Shown here: positions 1-12,605 of the stretch, in pieces
Numbering within the stretch: position 1 is the stretch's first letter
How the letters are laid out: each line of letters begins with the position of its first letter
Position numbers and translations under genes: made by a program
Origin: Paracentrotus lividus
Taxonomy: Eukaryota > Echinodermata > Echinoidea > Camarodonta > Echinidae
Direction: 5' to 3'
DNA: 64,000 bases
Assembly (NCBI GenBank): GCA_940671915.1
Contig: CALNVZ010002974.1
Coordinates: 37,651,053-37,715,052, forward strand
Notes under the pieces: generated by a model
The model's database searches: none
The model's input: only the letters and a program-made list of their open reading frames with translations
What the model was told of the DNA's origin: nothing

Positions 1-149
1 CTTTCCGCCTTTAAAAAAAAAAATAATAATAATAAATAATAAACAGGTGTGTTGCTACAATTAGAATATACAGTTTTTAATTTCACTTTTGCGCACTTCA
101 GTCCGATTAAACAGTACTGGATGTATTTTTGCTTTGATAGCGTTTTTTA

Positions 150-1096
150 TCACTGAGACCGGTCTGTGCTCGCTGAAGACGGGATGCATTCTTGTGGTTT
201 GTCCTCTAAAGATTCTTTAATGGCTACCTGAACTGAGGATGCTGTGCTGCGTATATGAAAGGATTCAGACAACTGTTATAGAACCAATAACAGTCAGGAC
301 CCGATGCAACGGACTACCGATGTACACACCCCATTCTATAACCACCATAGTCCCAAAAAGGCCACCTGATTGGGCAACCAACAGACGACATAGACGATGA
401 TAATCTCCAGCATTACTTTAGGACGCGGTTGCGAGCGACATGTGGAAAGAGTTCGTCGAGCTGCTGTTTCCTCGAAAATTCTTGGATTGACGGTGCAATC
501 GACAGCGATGAGCGATTGCGTGATGAACATGGTAGCGACGGAACGACGATACGAAGACAGAACCATAGGAACCCACAGCAGCCAAGCCCTGCTGGGTCAT
601 CACCGTCAGCGTGCAGAAGCCGTACGTGGGGTCGATCGGTGACGAAGAATCCGAACAATAGCGACAGCAACGCAATGAACCAAATGAACCCAACGATGAA
701 GGTGACACGACGTACGGTTACGATCTACTGAATCGGAGTGGGTAAACGACGGCGATGTACCTCTCAATAGAGATTGCATGAGGATGTAAGAAGACGCCGT
801 GACTGGTAACCGAGTGGAGGTTCTGAAACAATCACCAAACACCAGAACATACCTTCCATGTATGAGGAACACCTCACTGGTGGGGATAAGGGATGATCAA
901 CGGATGTCACCAAGTCAGCTATTGCGAGGTTGCCGATGAGGAGGTCCGTCGATCGACCAGACGCACGACGACTGAGATGACGACGATGACCAGGGTGTTG
1001 CCCAGGATTACAATAATGGCTGAAGCAAGCTGGAGAATGATATCCCATTCCCACGTCAGTCGTGACCATATCCATTCGAATCATCTATCGAGTAAG
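150..1096 (-). pseudogene. Class A (rhodopsin-like) GPCR, multiply frameshifted
   Basis: Read on the minus strand, the signatures of a seven-helix receptor come in order but in different frames. Near 1050-980 is TM1 with ILGNTLVIVVI (the N1.50 motif). Near 960-910 is TM2 with NLAIADL (D2.50). Near 790-730 is TM3 followed by IERYIAVVYPL, an E/DRY motif. TM4 lies near 690-640, and an extracellular loop 2 stretch TYGFCTLT near 620. Near 420-350 is TM6 with VVCWLPNQ, and near 285-255 is TM7 with NPFIY. A short tail ends at a TGA at 150-152. The pattern looks like a peptide-type receptor, but I cannot name the ligand. No intron is needed between TM1 and the stop. No ATG is visible upstream of TM1 in its frame, so the N-terminus is missing or in another exon. 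At least six frame changes in about 950 bp mean either a decayed copy or a poorly polished stretch; similar indel clusters in LIG4 favour the second. Confidence 0.8.
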
Positions 1097-2553
1097 AAAG
1101 GTAAAGTGATTTTGTATTAAGAGTAATCATGCTTGATAAAGGAACGTGCTTTCATAGAATCATTACTCAAACATTTTTTTTTTGTTGTTTTTTTTTGTTA
1201 AGAGAATCATAGATTGAATTTATGCCAAGATATACCTTTGGGTAAGACTTTACATGTTTAACGTCGTTTAAGTAATAATTTATTACAATACAGATCGTAT
1301 TAAATTTGCGAACATCAAAAACACAATATAAACTGATTTCAATAGAAAATAAACATTATATCATATTGGATTTAATATGTCATTGTTAGGAAGCTGAAAT
1401 GTTTAATACATTGATTACAATAAAACTGACGATTTCATCTTGGAAATAGAGGTCTGCCAGTTTTACATGCTTATGCCACTTCGCCAAAAAGTCTGTGTCG
1501 TTAGCATGATTTAGAGTAAGTCTTTAGTATCTTTATCTGCATTTTACCTGAATTGAATTCTGAACTTTCCGTTGAGGAGACGATATCGGATGATACAATC
1601 GCATCAGAGGTCCTCATTCCACCGATCCAATGTACAGAATCGGTTCTACCTGATTTCATCTCGTTTGCGCGCGTACTATTCGCGCCATTTTCGCTCTGTG
1701 TAAGTGGGCGTGGTCATATTGGCGCTATTAACGCCACTGGTAGACAGCACCACACAGTGGCGCCATCACCAGACTGGTAAGGTGGTTGATATCGTGGCGC
1801 CAAATGTAGAAAAGTGGTAGTAGACTTGTCTGAAGTTGCCGTATCTTTGTTGATGTTTGTGCAGATGTATTCCCATCTTCCAAAACAGATGATGTATAAA
1901 ATACAAGTCCATGTTGTAGCCATTTTGAATGATCCGGCCAATCCGGGTTGTTGTTTTTTCTGTGAATGAAAAATATGTAGGCCTATATAATTATATAGTT
2001 ACATTCTTAATGAAAAAGTGTTAATTTTATACAATACATTCTGACATAAGTCCTTTGCCATGTTTACGTACGGTTTAATGTTCATTTAGCATTCAAATGA
2101 CTACTGTTTAGTGAAACAAGATTAATCTTAATTGTAATAAACAAATTCAGTTTTCTCTTATTCTGACCATGTTTCCTTACCTTGACATTCATAATGTCAA
2201 TGAAAATCCCATTTTTAAGAGCATTTTTTAAATTTTTTTAAATTTTTATTATTTATTTATTTATTTATTATTTGTTTTATTTATTTATATTTATATTTAT
2301 TATTATTTTTTATTTCATTTTTATTTTTATTTTTATTTATTTATTTTTTGGGGGGGGTAGAAGTCTTCTGTATTGCATTGTCATCTTTTACAAAGTCGCC
2401 GCCTTTTTTCTTCTTTTTTTTACATGCCAAATTGCTATACACAGTGCGCTCTTTTTACTTTAAGAAGTATCTTGTATAATTTATCCGAACTATGTATTTT
2501 CTGAAAGGAAATTCCAAAATTAATGTAAATCTGTATTTTAAAAAATATACCAG
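1097..2553. other. Intergenic, no gene seen
   Basis: AT-rich DNA with no supportable coding exon. The stretch 2220-2350 is a TTTA/TTTTTA-rich low-complexity tract ending in a run of G. The two opposing ORFs near 1550-1940 do not resemble any family I know. Confidence 0.6.
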
Positions 2554-2640
2554 ATGAAAGATAAAAGAGTTATGGGGACTAGCTTCAGATTTTTTTTTTC
2601 TAATTCTCATTGTTTGGCATATAATGAGAATCGCCTTCCA

Positions 2641-2842
2641 CTTCTGGCCTACGGGAATGATTTCGCTGCTCCTCGGCCACCTGGACGCCCCTCTCTTAGA
2701 TGGAAAGACCAGACCGAAAATGATGTTGGACTAACCCTGGATGCTGCTGAGAACCTGGCTAGAGACAGGGTTGCATGGAGGAGGGTGACTCATAGGAGAC
2801 AAAGGACACACCGTCCTATGCCCTTAAGTAAGTAAGTAAGTC
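2641..2842 (+). mobile_element. 3' end of a non-LTR retrotransposon (truncated)
   Basis: The plus-strand reading frame encodes PPGRPSLRWKDQTENDVGL, then LTLDAAENLARDRVAWRR, ending about 18 residues later. The order GRP-x-x-RW...(D/E)...A...DR-x-x-WR is typical of the C-terminal tail of RTE/CR1-type LINE reverse-transcriptase polyproteins. The stop is followed at once by an AAGT microsatellite-like tail (2825-2842), as expected of a LINE 3' terminus. No reverse-transcriptase core is present upstream, so this is a 5'-truncated dead copy. The family name is an inference from the tail motif only. Confidence 0.6.
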
Positions 2843-3764
2843 ATTGTTTTATTTTAAATCACCTACATCATTGTGATCCATGCCTCAATTTAAGTTGTTA
2901 TATCAATTCTAGTTGTAAACTTAAGAGATAGAGGGCGCTACATTCTACTAAGCGAACGCGCCCATTGACTTTTTTTTGTTTTTGGACAGTTTTTCACTTT
3001 ATTTTCTATATTGTGGCGAGCAACTACCATTTCAAAGAAATGTTCACTTGAATAAGTACGCTAAGATCTGAATTTTTCAAAAATAAGAATAACTTATTGC
3101 AAAGGGGAAAAAAAGTCCTGTCACTTTTGTCAATTCGAAAGCCTAGTCAGATCAAATCCTGTATAATATGGTATATTTTGCTCTCAAAAAAGCTCATGCG
3201 CTGCATAGTTTTGATCCTCAATGCCGCATTATACTATTATAGCTTATTGTTCCAGGGCAATTAAAAGCTTGAATATACAGCTTTCCGGAGATGGTACATT
3301 CATTTTAATTGATTTTAAAAAAGTCCTGTCACTTTGAACAATCATAAGAGGTTCTTTCCTCGACTAGTCAATATTACGCTTATCACATGCATATTGCATA
3401 GAAACATGTGAACGGCGTCTTCACAAGACTTGTGACAAGTTCACAATCTCTGTCATTGTTTTGAGCATCAATTTATATGAATTGCATATTCTGATTACAA
3501 CTTCAGCACAATAATGTTATAAGCTTGCCTAAATGTGTATTCCCTCATCTGGTTTAGAGAATCTATTAACTAACAACATGATAAAAGTTCATCAATTTCT
3601 TTCATCTCCACGAGTAGATTGCTCAACGAACGGACAATACCATTCCACTGCAGGGAAGTCTTCTTACGCAGTTTTTGTGAGCTAATTTATTATTGCAGCC
3701 AGATGTATAGATTTCTGCGCTTCTCAGCCGTATTTCCAACGTCACATTGTTGCGTCTGGCCTCT

Positions 3765-4739
3765 TAGGGTACATGCAGGTAATATGGCCAGCAGGTATAT
3801 GGGCCACCTGAAGCAAATCATGTCGTGACCGTCGACCGGTGACCAGTGACCGGTGTGAGCACCAAAATGTTGTTCATATGAACTGTATACGTAATATATC
3901 GTCGTGAGAGCATGTAATGCCGAAATTTCTCTGAGAAAATTGCTGAAAACCAAAAAGTAGGTAAAACTTACGGCATTTTTTTACCCGATGTAAAATTTGA
4001 TATTTCACAGAATGTGATGGTGAAAGAGTGTTTGAGGGGTAACCTCAATTGTTTTGTATATTAGTAAGCTTATAGTTTCATTTGATCATACTAGCGTGTA
4101 CAGGTCAATTTGTTTTTATGAAGGTGCAATGTTGCATGAATGCATGCCTGACACAGCAACATTAGTGCAGGTAATATGGACATCCAAAATGGCGAAATGA
4201 TTCTGGTACTTAAATTAGTATTGGGATGAGGCATCAATCTCTTTGCTACGATTTTTGGGTATATCACAGATTATAATTAATATAAATAACTTATTGTAGG
4301 CCTATATTGACTTGTATAATGAAAAATATTAATTTAAAATATATTAAAAAAAAATAAATATACAAATATCATAACAATGAAATATATAGTCAAAGGTTTT
4401 ACTGAAGGTCTATAATTTCAAATTATATCTTGAAGTTAATGATTTTCAACATTTTAAGCAAATTCCAGACATGGTAGAGTCATTGTAGTTTTTAAAACGT
4501 ACATTTAGTCATGTGCCCATATTACCTGCACATGCAGGTAATATGGGCACTTTGGTAATGACGTCAACATTTGAATATTGCAGACAGGGAGTTTGGTGAT
4601 AATTGTTTTTCTTCACAATATAAGTTAGAGCAGTAGTCATTGATTCATATAAACAAAGATTAGACTGTGTGTCATTTCGAAGTTTTATGCAAATTAGGCA
4701 AATGAGCTTAGGGGGCCCATATTACCTGCATGTATCCTA
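3765..4739. mobile_element. Inverted-repeat element, 975 bp, ATGCAGGTAATATGG termini
   Basis: The left end at 3765-3787 reads TAGGGTACATGCAGGTAATA then TGG. The right end at 4717-4739 is its reverse complement with one mismatch. The core ATGCAGGTAATATGG or its complement also occurs internally near 4171-4181 and in the palindrome at 4513-4550. No ORF is present, so the element would be non-autonomous. A possible TSD around CTTAG/CCTAG is imperfect. I do not recognise the family. Confidence 0.7.
4513..4550. repeat. Perfect 38-bp palindrome
   Basis: Two perfect 18-bp arms (GTGCCCATATTACCTGCA and its complement) surround a CA dinucleotide. The arms repeat the terminal sequence of the surrounding element, so this may mark two element ends joined head to head. 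Confidence 0.85.
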
Positions 4740-4860
4740 GATAATGGACGCGCCTTGTTTAATTACGGTTTAATGCCGCACATTGGAATACGTTAACTTT
4801 ACATTTTACATAGAGTAGAATTGATATGGACTGCGACATTGAAATTTTGTGAATAAAACC

Positions 4861-4892
<32 letters not shown>
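4861..4892 (+). repeat. (TCAA)n tail
   Basis: About eight TCAA units follow GAATAAAACC. A polyadenylation-like sequence followed by a tetranucleotide tail resembles the 3' end of a SINE or LINE copy, but no body is recognisable upstream. Confidence 0.6.
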
Positions 4893-4893
<1 letters not shown>

Positions 4894-7800
4894 CCATATG
4901 TCAAAAGCATTACCGTATTCTGGAAAACATATCCATACATTTCATATAATTATAATTCTTTTCAATTTACAATTTTAGAATGAAAATTATAATGACATAA
5001 GGACCTATAATCAAGGTCATCATAATTGTTACATAAAACACAATCTTGAATAATATGCTGGTTTAAAAAAAAGGCATTTAAGTTTCAATTTTGTACCAGA
5101 TTATGTTCATAAAATTATGCCGACAAAAAAATTATCGAACGTTACTACAAAATCTCTAATTCCTATTGACTTTGTACAGATAAGTCGCTTTTTCAGGTCA
5201 AATGATTATTGTTAGGTCTTGCTGCCAGGTACTAGACAAGTACGAACTCTATTGTTGATTATTTAATATTAAAATCAGTATCTTGAGAAAATGCACTTAG
5301 ACGTTGACACTTCAATTATTACAGAGGCTTGTGAAAATATCAGGTTTGCCATGCTCCAATCATGGATAGTATCCATGCTCCAATTGAGGCCCTGGTGTAT
5401 TTATCTTATTTGCTAAAGATATAACATGTGGAATTGGCATCGATAACCAATTTTCTTATCCTTCCCCTGCTTGCACGACCGAGCTCAAATATATTTTGAT
5501 AAGTTGATTAATCGAACTGGTGTGTTTCAGTGCTAAAAATAGGGATTAACACGAATTATACCGCGTTGAATAACCTGTGTTCGTTATTGTATGATAGACA
5601 TGGAAGAAATAATGGGGGACATGGTTATAAGGAACGCGGTACAAAATAGGAGACTGGCAAATCTAAGTAGTAGGGCCTAAACTAAAAACTAAAATAGTTT
5701 ATAAGTTGCAATAACAGTGGAGGGTTAAGAGCTTTATGGTCGTAAGCTAGTCACAATTTCCTGCGGCAGAGAAGCACTTTGTTTTTATTTCTGCTGTACT
5801 GCTCTGTCTGTGAGTTTATAATTTTCTCTATTTTCAGCCCCTGTAATCAGCGAAGACTTTGTTTTAATTATAAACATAATTATTTACCCTCTAGGTCGAA
5901 GTTTAAAACCGATATCGTTTTTTTAGTGAAATAACATAAATGGGGGTAGAAAATGTGCTAATATCGTTTTGATAGAAGTATAATCATTATACTTTTATTC
6001 CTCGTGATTTCATTACTATTTTGGATTGATATCGAATTTGCATATTTACTTATATAGACTACAAAAAATTCGGGTATTCCCATTCCTTAATACCTTTAGG
6101 AATTATGCTGGTATTTACATGGAAAGGTGGTGAATGGCTAAGATACAATTACATAATATGTGTTGACATCCTTGTTTGTTAATAAGGATAAGAATTGCTG
6201 CTTATATCATTGTGTTTTGGTTTACGTTCCCCCTTTTATCGTTTATTCTCATTGCTTGACCCTCTTAAATATGCGGGTAGTTGCATTTGAAAGCATTAAT
6301 TCCATAAAATTCATACATTTTTCTATTGATGGGTGAGAATAATCACATCCGTGTTCCATTGTGATAACTGGATTTGAGGAGCTCAGATACAAAAGGTAAA
6401 ATGTCCATCTTTGTTACTTCAGATAAAAGAAGCATTTATTTACCAAATTCTGCACATGCAGGCGTCTATACATCGTATAGAAATCACATTTTCTAATAGT
6501 TGTTTTTGAAATTGAGGTTGATTTTTTTAAAGATAGGTGTAACGTAAAAAGGCCAAACTAATTTTACCTTAAAGGGGGACGTATAGAAGGCCAATTTGCG
6601 TTCACCGAATTATTCATGGCCCATTTTTAAACAATAACAATACTATAGGCCTATAGTTGCTAGTTCAATTCCGCGTATATATTAATATGTTTCATCGCTT
6701 CGCGAGTCACAAAAAAAAAAACACCAAAAAAACCCCAAAAAAACCAACAAAAAAACACACAGACAAAAAAGAAAAAGAAAAAAAAAAACAGCCTTACAGA
6801 TAAATAATTCAAATTTTCATTCAGTTTCAGTTTTCCTTTTTCATTATTAAAGAAACATATATAATAACCATTCAAAACTTATGTAAACATGCATGATAAC
6901 CAATACCAGTTGCAACAAAAAGTAGAAGTGCAAAGAACTCACCTCACTGACGATAAATATACACAAATCTGATGACATGTATCCCGACACAGAATCCAGT
7001 GATCCCTCTTGGTCTAAAATAGCAATCTGTTCTGAGCAGAAGCTTTTAATCTCTACTTTTATACGCACTGCTGGACATTAAATTTTCGGCACGCGCAGCG
7101 GTAATTCCCCTGCCAATGTTGTTATTATTATCGTCCGTGCAATATTTGAGCCCTTTATCTATGGTGTAATTCTGTGACGTGCGTTGTGGGAGGGGGGGGG
7201 CATTTAAAGTTTGTTAACCCTGAGCTTAGAAACTACTATCAGTTACAAAGCAAGGATTCAATGCAGCAAATGTTTTTTTTTTTTTAATATATAGAAATGA
7301 AAAAAAAAAATTAACCGAATTTATTTTTGGGACAAGTTTGACTTAGAAACCCATTTGTAAGTGGTTTCAAATCGTTGGTAGGCCTATATCTTACGGTGAA
7401 AATATATCTAATTAAATACGCAGCGAACCATATAATTATGAATTCAGGGAAACTGATATGTAAATCAATTGATATAGTAAAAATATCTTAAAATTGACCT
7501 TTTATAATTATATTGAAAATAAAACCGTTCTAATTTTAACTAAAAATAGGTTACGTACTTTAAAAAAAATATAACAAATAGAATGACAGTGTCGGGAGAT
7601 TTTTTTTTATCGCTTTGCATCTTTTTAATCCGTTACTTTGATCGTTTTTTTGGGGGGGGGGGGGGGGGGGGTTGTTTGTTTTTTTTTTCCCCCTAAAAGT
7701 TGTATAACGGTATCATGTAACTTGATAATTCAAGACTAGGCCTACTTGGTAAAAATGAAATCAAATTCAAAAGTTTGTTTTTGTTACTCTCATGAACAGG

Positions 7801-8644
7801 CATTCGAAATTGTCATCAGGCATCGCGTTTGTAATCGAATATTTTTGTGGTGCTTCATTGAGAAAATAATAACTTGACTTTCGTTCATTTAGGCCTATTG
7901 AAAGTTGTGCCCTACTTTCATTTCTGTGGGGTTTATTTTTCATCGTAGGATATATTAAGTAAAAGGTGTTTATGGGGGGAAAATGAAGAAGAAGCGAAAC
8001 CCCGACTTCCTCCAGTGAAAGATTAATGCGAAGGTGTAATAATTTTATTGTTATTATTTATTTTTAGAATCGCACATTGAGTTTGGGTAGAATCTTGGTA
8101 CGATTCAATAATGCCATTAGTCTCTTAAGAAACACCCCAACTCTACAAAAGCAGGACCGTCACGTATATACAACAACCTTTTACATGTTTAATCTTTATG
8201 AAAATTTGAATTTGATCGAGTAAGATCGGATGAAGCACCCTCATAGCTGGCCCCCATGCATCTACCATTAAATCCTGGATCTTCTATCCTCCTTTAGCGA
8301 AATAATTATTCAGATGTTTTTACTATGTACTTATTACAAGAAATTGGTGCCTACACATACATATGCCTTTACTTGTATTTTATTCATCATACATTTACCT
8401 TTGAATTTAAATCATTTCAAATTTCATTTATTGTTTCCAAAATGATAAAATGAACAATTATTGCAATCGTATAATAATGAAAACGCAAAATAGCGCAATA
8501 TCATAATGATAAGAAAATGCATGAGCAAAATTCTAGTATAAAAGGAATAATCCTTACAAGCTTATCATGTTATAATTATAGTTACACAAGAAATAAAGAT
8601 GCAAAAGGCTGCAAACCTTCGCAAAAAGGAGGAGGAGGGGGAGA

Positions 8645-8680
<36 letters not shown>

Positions 8681-10607
8681 TAAAATAATGATTTGGAAGA
8701 TAGTCAAAGGTGGCAAATTGACCTGAGGTAATCACCCGCTAAATTCAGATTGGTTTCATCAAATCAATTTGAGGGCCACGATTTAATAGGGTATACGTGA
8801 CGAAATCCGCGCTATATTAGCTTGGGTTATTATGAGTTCCTAGAAAACGCGAGATAGTGTCATTTCGGGTTATCTACGTGTGTTTGCGTAATAAAGCAGA
8901 TAGGGGCGCTAAAATTTAGAAGAAAAACAACGAATGTAAAAACATTAATGCTTAACGAGTAGGGGGCTCCGGAAACACGTCTAATTACAAAGGCATGGCG
9001 GAAGACAGACCTAATTCGATTGCTTCAGTAAAAGTTTGATTTTAATCCTCCCACCAAGGGTTATTCTTAATTTTTGACAAAATAAGTAGCCTATATACAT
9101 CGATTATCAAAACTATGTACAGATCACCAAATAAATATTTAACCCCAGACTGGGGTGTTTCGGATAATAATAATCCCCCCCCCCCCCCCCCCCCCTCTCC
9201 CCAATCATCTCGGCCACTGATCGCGCGATCGACTCGGAGGCGAAATTTGCAGGATGGTAAACGTGTGCGATGTAATCTACAGGACTTGACTATTTATTTT
9301 TTTCGATATAACATTATTTTATTGTAAGTTATGCACAAAATCATACTTTTGAATCTAATTCGTTAAATTGAATTAAGCCCCTATAATATTACTATATCAT
9401 TTTTGTATTTTCTGAATGGGAAAACGTGTCCCTTTTAATTCCTAAGAACTGAACTTACCTAGAATGCCTAGATGACAAGGGGAAGATACAAGAACACCGG
9501 CAAAACAAAGTTGGCAGGTGAGAGTAAACAAATTCATGAAACGGTTTCATATTTCTCTCAAAACTGTTCACATGTTACGTTTATACTCTCACAAATAATG
9601 ATGGTCTTTTAAAAGGTGTATTAATACAAGATCATATAATACAGCAACACCAATAAATCAAGAAATGTAGGTTTCTTAGTGTCGTTGCTAAGGAGATGCT
9701 CTCCCCAATTTTTATCCCGGAAAATATAATATTGTGTAAATTCAATTACTGCAGTAAATTAAGTAAATTTACTACGTTACTGACTACAATTTGATCTGCG
9801 GAATAAAACTGCATTATATAACTCTTTAAAATACGCGACATTTCTTCTTTCCTGCCCTTCTCCTTTTGAATGCTCTTTACCAATATCTCCATTTCCCATT
9901 GCCCTCTCTATTTATCATGCATTTCCTCTCTCATTCACGCTCTTCTAAATCATGTTAGATCTCTTTCGCTTTCGCTGTATATTTTATCAAGTCATAGAAA
10001 TGTAACTGCACTAAGTTATCAAATATAAAAGTCCATCAAAACATTTTGGTTTCAAGAGCCCCATTACAGAAAATCAGCGATTCAATTTGTATTTCCAGTG
10101 TGTTACCGTGAATTATTCTTTCTAATAATATATTACATTATATATTCTCATAAAGAGCAAGTTTCCTGCCATTGCACGATTCAATTGCGATTCCACACAG
10201 TGCACTATCTACACACCGTGCAATGTGAATCACAATGCGTCATTACTTATTTTCACCAGGAAAGGGGAAATTATCAAACCAAAATGCAAATGAGTTTCTG
10301 TGTGCAAACATGCAACTATCAGCAAAATTTGTTTAATTTGTAATTTTGGTGATTCGAAAACCTTACAGCCCTATAATTCTACCATCAATTGTGACCAATT
10401 TTTTCACAATCCCTTTGAGACAAATTTCTTTTACAATTTTATCTCATGACCACAACATACTTTCCCTCTAAATCATCTCTCTCTCTGTTCATCTGTCTTT
10501 CTCTCTCTCTCTCTCTCTTGTCTTTCTCTCTCTGTCCTTCTCCCTTTCTCTCTCTCTGTCCATAAGTCTGTCTTTCTTTCCGTCTGTCTGTACATCAGTC
10601 CGTATCA
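4893..10607. other. Intergenic, AT-rich, no recognisable gene
   Basis: No exon with family resemblance was found on either strand. The stretch holds runs of A near 6711-6788, a G run near 7650-7671, a (GA)n tract at 8649-8676, a C run near 9176-9195 and CT-rich sequence from 10480. A minus-strand open stretch at 6952-7068 ends at a GTGAG donor-like site and could be an exon, but it has no ATG and no recognisable protein. Confidence 0.5.
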
Positions 10608-12605
10608 GGACAATTACCCCGGACAATTACCCCGGACATACCCCTCCGGACAATTACCCCCCCCGAGGACAATTACCCCCGGACAATTACCCCCCGGACA
10701 ATTACCCCCTGAAGACAATTACCCCCGAGGACAATTACCCCGGACAATTACCCCCGGACAATTACCCCCAGACAATTACCCCCCGGACAATTACCCCCGG
10801 ACAATTACCCCCGACAATTACCCCCCGGACAATTACCCCCGGACAATTACCCCCGGACAATTACCCCCGAACAATTACCCCAAGGAAAATTTACCCGAGG
10901 ACATTACCCCCCGGACAATTACCCCCGAGGACATTTACCCCGACAGTTACCCCCCCCCCCCTTCCACCGGCAATTGATGTTGGAATCAAGCGGCGCCCAT
11001 TGGGAGTCTCGCCTGGTGTGCAAGTTTTTCGAATTATTTTCTACTTGATCTTATCTTAATGGCTTTCTCCTTCCCTTTCTCTTTTATATTTATCTTTCTC
11101 CTTTCTCTATCTCTGACTCTCTCTCTTCTCTCTCTCTCTCTCTCACACACACACACTTTCTTATTTTTTCTTTTTTTCCTTTTTTCTTCCTTTCCTTTAA
11201 TAATATTTTAATAATAATATCAATATTAAGCATTTATAATGCGCCGACTAATCTAGTAAACTATTCAGTGGCGCAGCTAATATTATTACCCGGCTATAGC
11301 CATAGCTGCCCTTATAAAAGGGCGCTTTAGCCCATTTCGAGGAATTTCTTCCTACCGGTACCCATTTACCTTACAAGGGTCAAGTCTGGCAAATTGCAGA
11401 TTAATATCTTGCCAAAGGACATTAGTGGAATGGACGGGATTCGAACCGCGTACCTTTGTGATCGTCAGTCCGCCGACTTATCCATTCGACCATACCACCT
11501 CCACCCCCTCCTTCCCCTTTTTTGTTTTGTTTAGCGGCGCCTTCTGCGCCATGAAAAAAATGGGGGAGGGGGCGCTTGCACCCCAAGCCCCCTGTTTGGA
11601 TACACACTATATGCATCAGAAAATATGTAAACTGGCCCTCATATTCCCAACGGTTAGATTCAGCAAAATACGTGGTCCGAAACCATGGTTTCTATTTGCG
11701 GTCATCTGGGCCATAACGAATAACTTATGTATGATATTTAATTTTACGATTAACCTTATTTTTCAATAAATTGATATTAAGCTTTAGTTAATATTTTCAC
11801 TTAATTTGTTAATTTATGGAGTGATTAATTATGACCTTTATTGCCGCCCTTAGAAACCATGGGTTCAGACAAGGTTTTATCCTATTTTTTCGTGAAATTA
11901 AACAAAAAATAATTAAAAATCATATCAGTTGGAATCAGAGATGAATCAGAGATATTCAACATGTGTGATTATTATGTGTATTTTGTGTCCTTTCATGAAT
12001 GTTCAAATTGTTTTTTCTATGAAAATAAAAGGTAATATGAAGGCCCGTTTACATATTTTCTGATGCATATATGAGTATCCAAACGGGGGGGGGGGGCTTG
12101 GGGCTCAAGCCCCCCCCCCCCCATTTTTTTCATGGGCAGATGGTGAGAGGGGGGGGGAAGCAAGGAAAAAAAGAAGAAAGTGAGAGAGAGCAAAAGGAGA
12201 AAGAGAAATATGAAAGAGAAAGAAGATATTCATTATGATAAAATCAAGTAGAAAATAATTAGAAAACCTGCGACACGCGGGCGAGACCCACAATGGGCGC
12301 CGCTTGATTCCAACATCAATGCCTGTGAGGGGGGTAATTGTCGTCGGGGGGTACTTGATCGGGTGTAACTCTCCGGTGGTAATTGTCCGGGGGGTAATTG
12401 TCCTAGGGGGTAAATTGTCCGGGGGGTAATTGTCCGGGGGGTAATTGTCCGGGGGGGTAATTGTCCCGGGGGGTAATTGTCCTAGGGGGTAATTGTCCGG
12501 GGGTAATTGTCCTCGGGGGTAATTGTCCGGGGGTAATTGTCCCGGGGGGTAATTGTCGGGGGTAATTGTGTCGCGGGTGGTAATTTGTCCAGGGGGTAAT
12601 TGTCC
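10608..12605. mobile_element. Large foldback element with tandem-repeat arms (TU-like)
   Basis: The left outer arm (10608-10955) is about 20 tandem copies of a 14-16 bp unit GGACAATTACCCCC. The right outer arm (12326-12605) is the same unit in reverse complement (GGGGGTAATTGTCC). Inside these, unique sequence is also inverted: 10972-11060 pairs with 12235-12320, and 11574-11640 pairs with 12042-12112. A loop lies near 11720-11850. The left arm is longer because a SINE (11206-11500) sits in it and is absent from the right arm. Long inverted repeats with an outer domain of about 15-bp direct repeats are the architecture I know from sea urchin TU foldback elements; that identification rests on structure. 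No ORF is convincing, so it would be non-autonomous. Confidence 0.8.
11206..11500 (-). mobile_element. tRNA-derived SINE, copy 1
   Basis: The minus-strand head at 11500-11424 is tRNA-like, with an A box TGGTCGAATGG and a B box GGTTCGAATCC. It is followed by a body containing the palindromic GGCAGCTATGGCTATAGCC and a TAA-rich tail near 11225-11198. Two relatives lie at 41840-42127 and 28921-29064. The copy is nested in the left arm of the foldback, so it inserted later. Confidence 0.8.

Noticed and set aside
6952-7068. Minus-strand exon-like stretch ending at GTGAGT
   Set aside because: It has only a GTG start, no acceptor I could place, and no family resemblance; not called.
10608-10955. CRISPR-like array of short repeats
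   Set aside because: Units are contiguous with no unique spacers, the arms are inverted, and the genome is eukaryotic.
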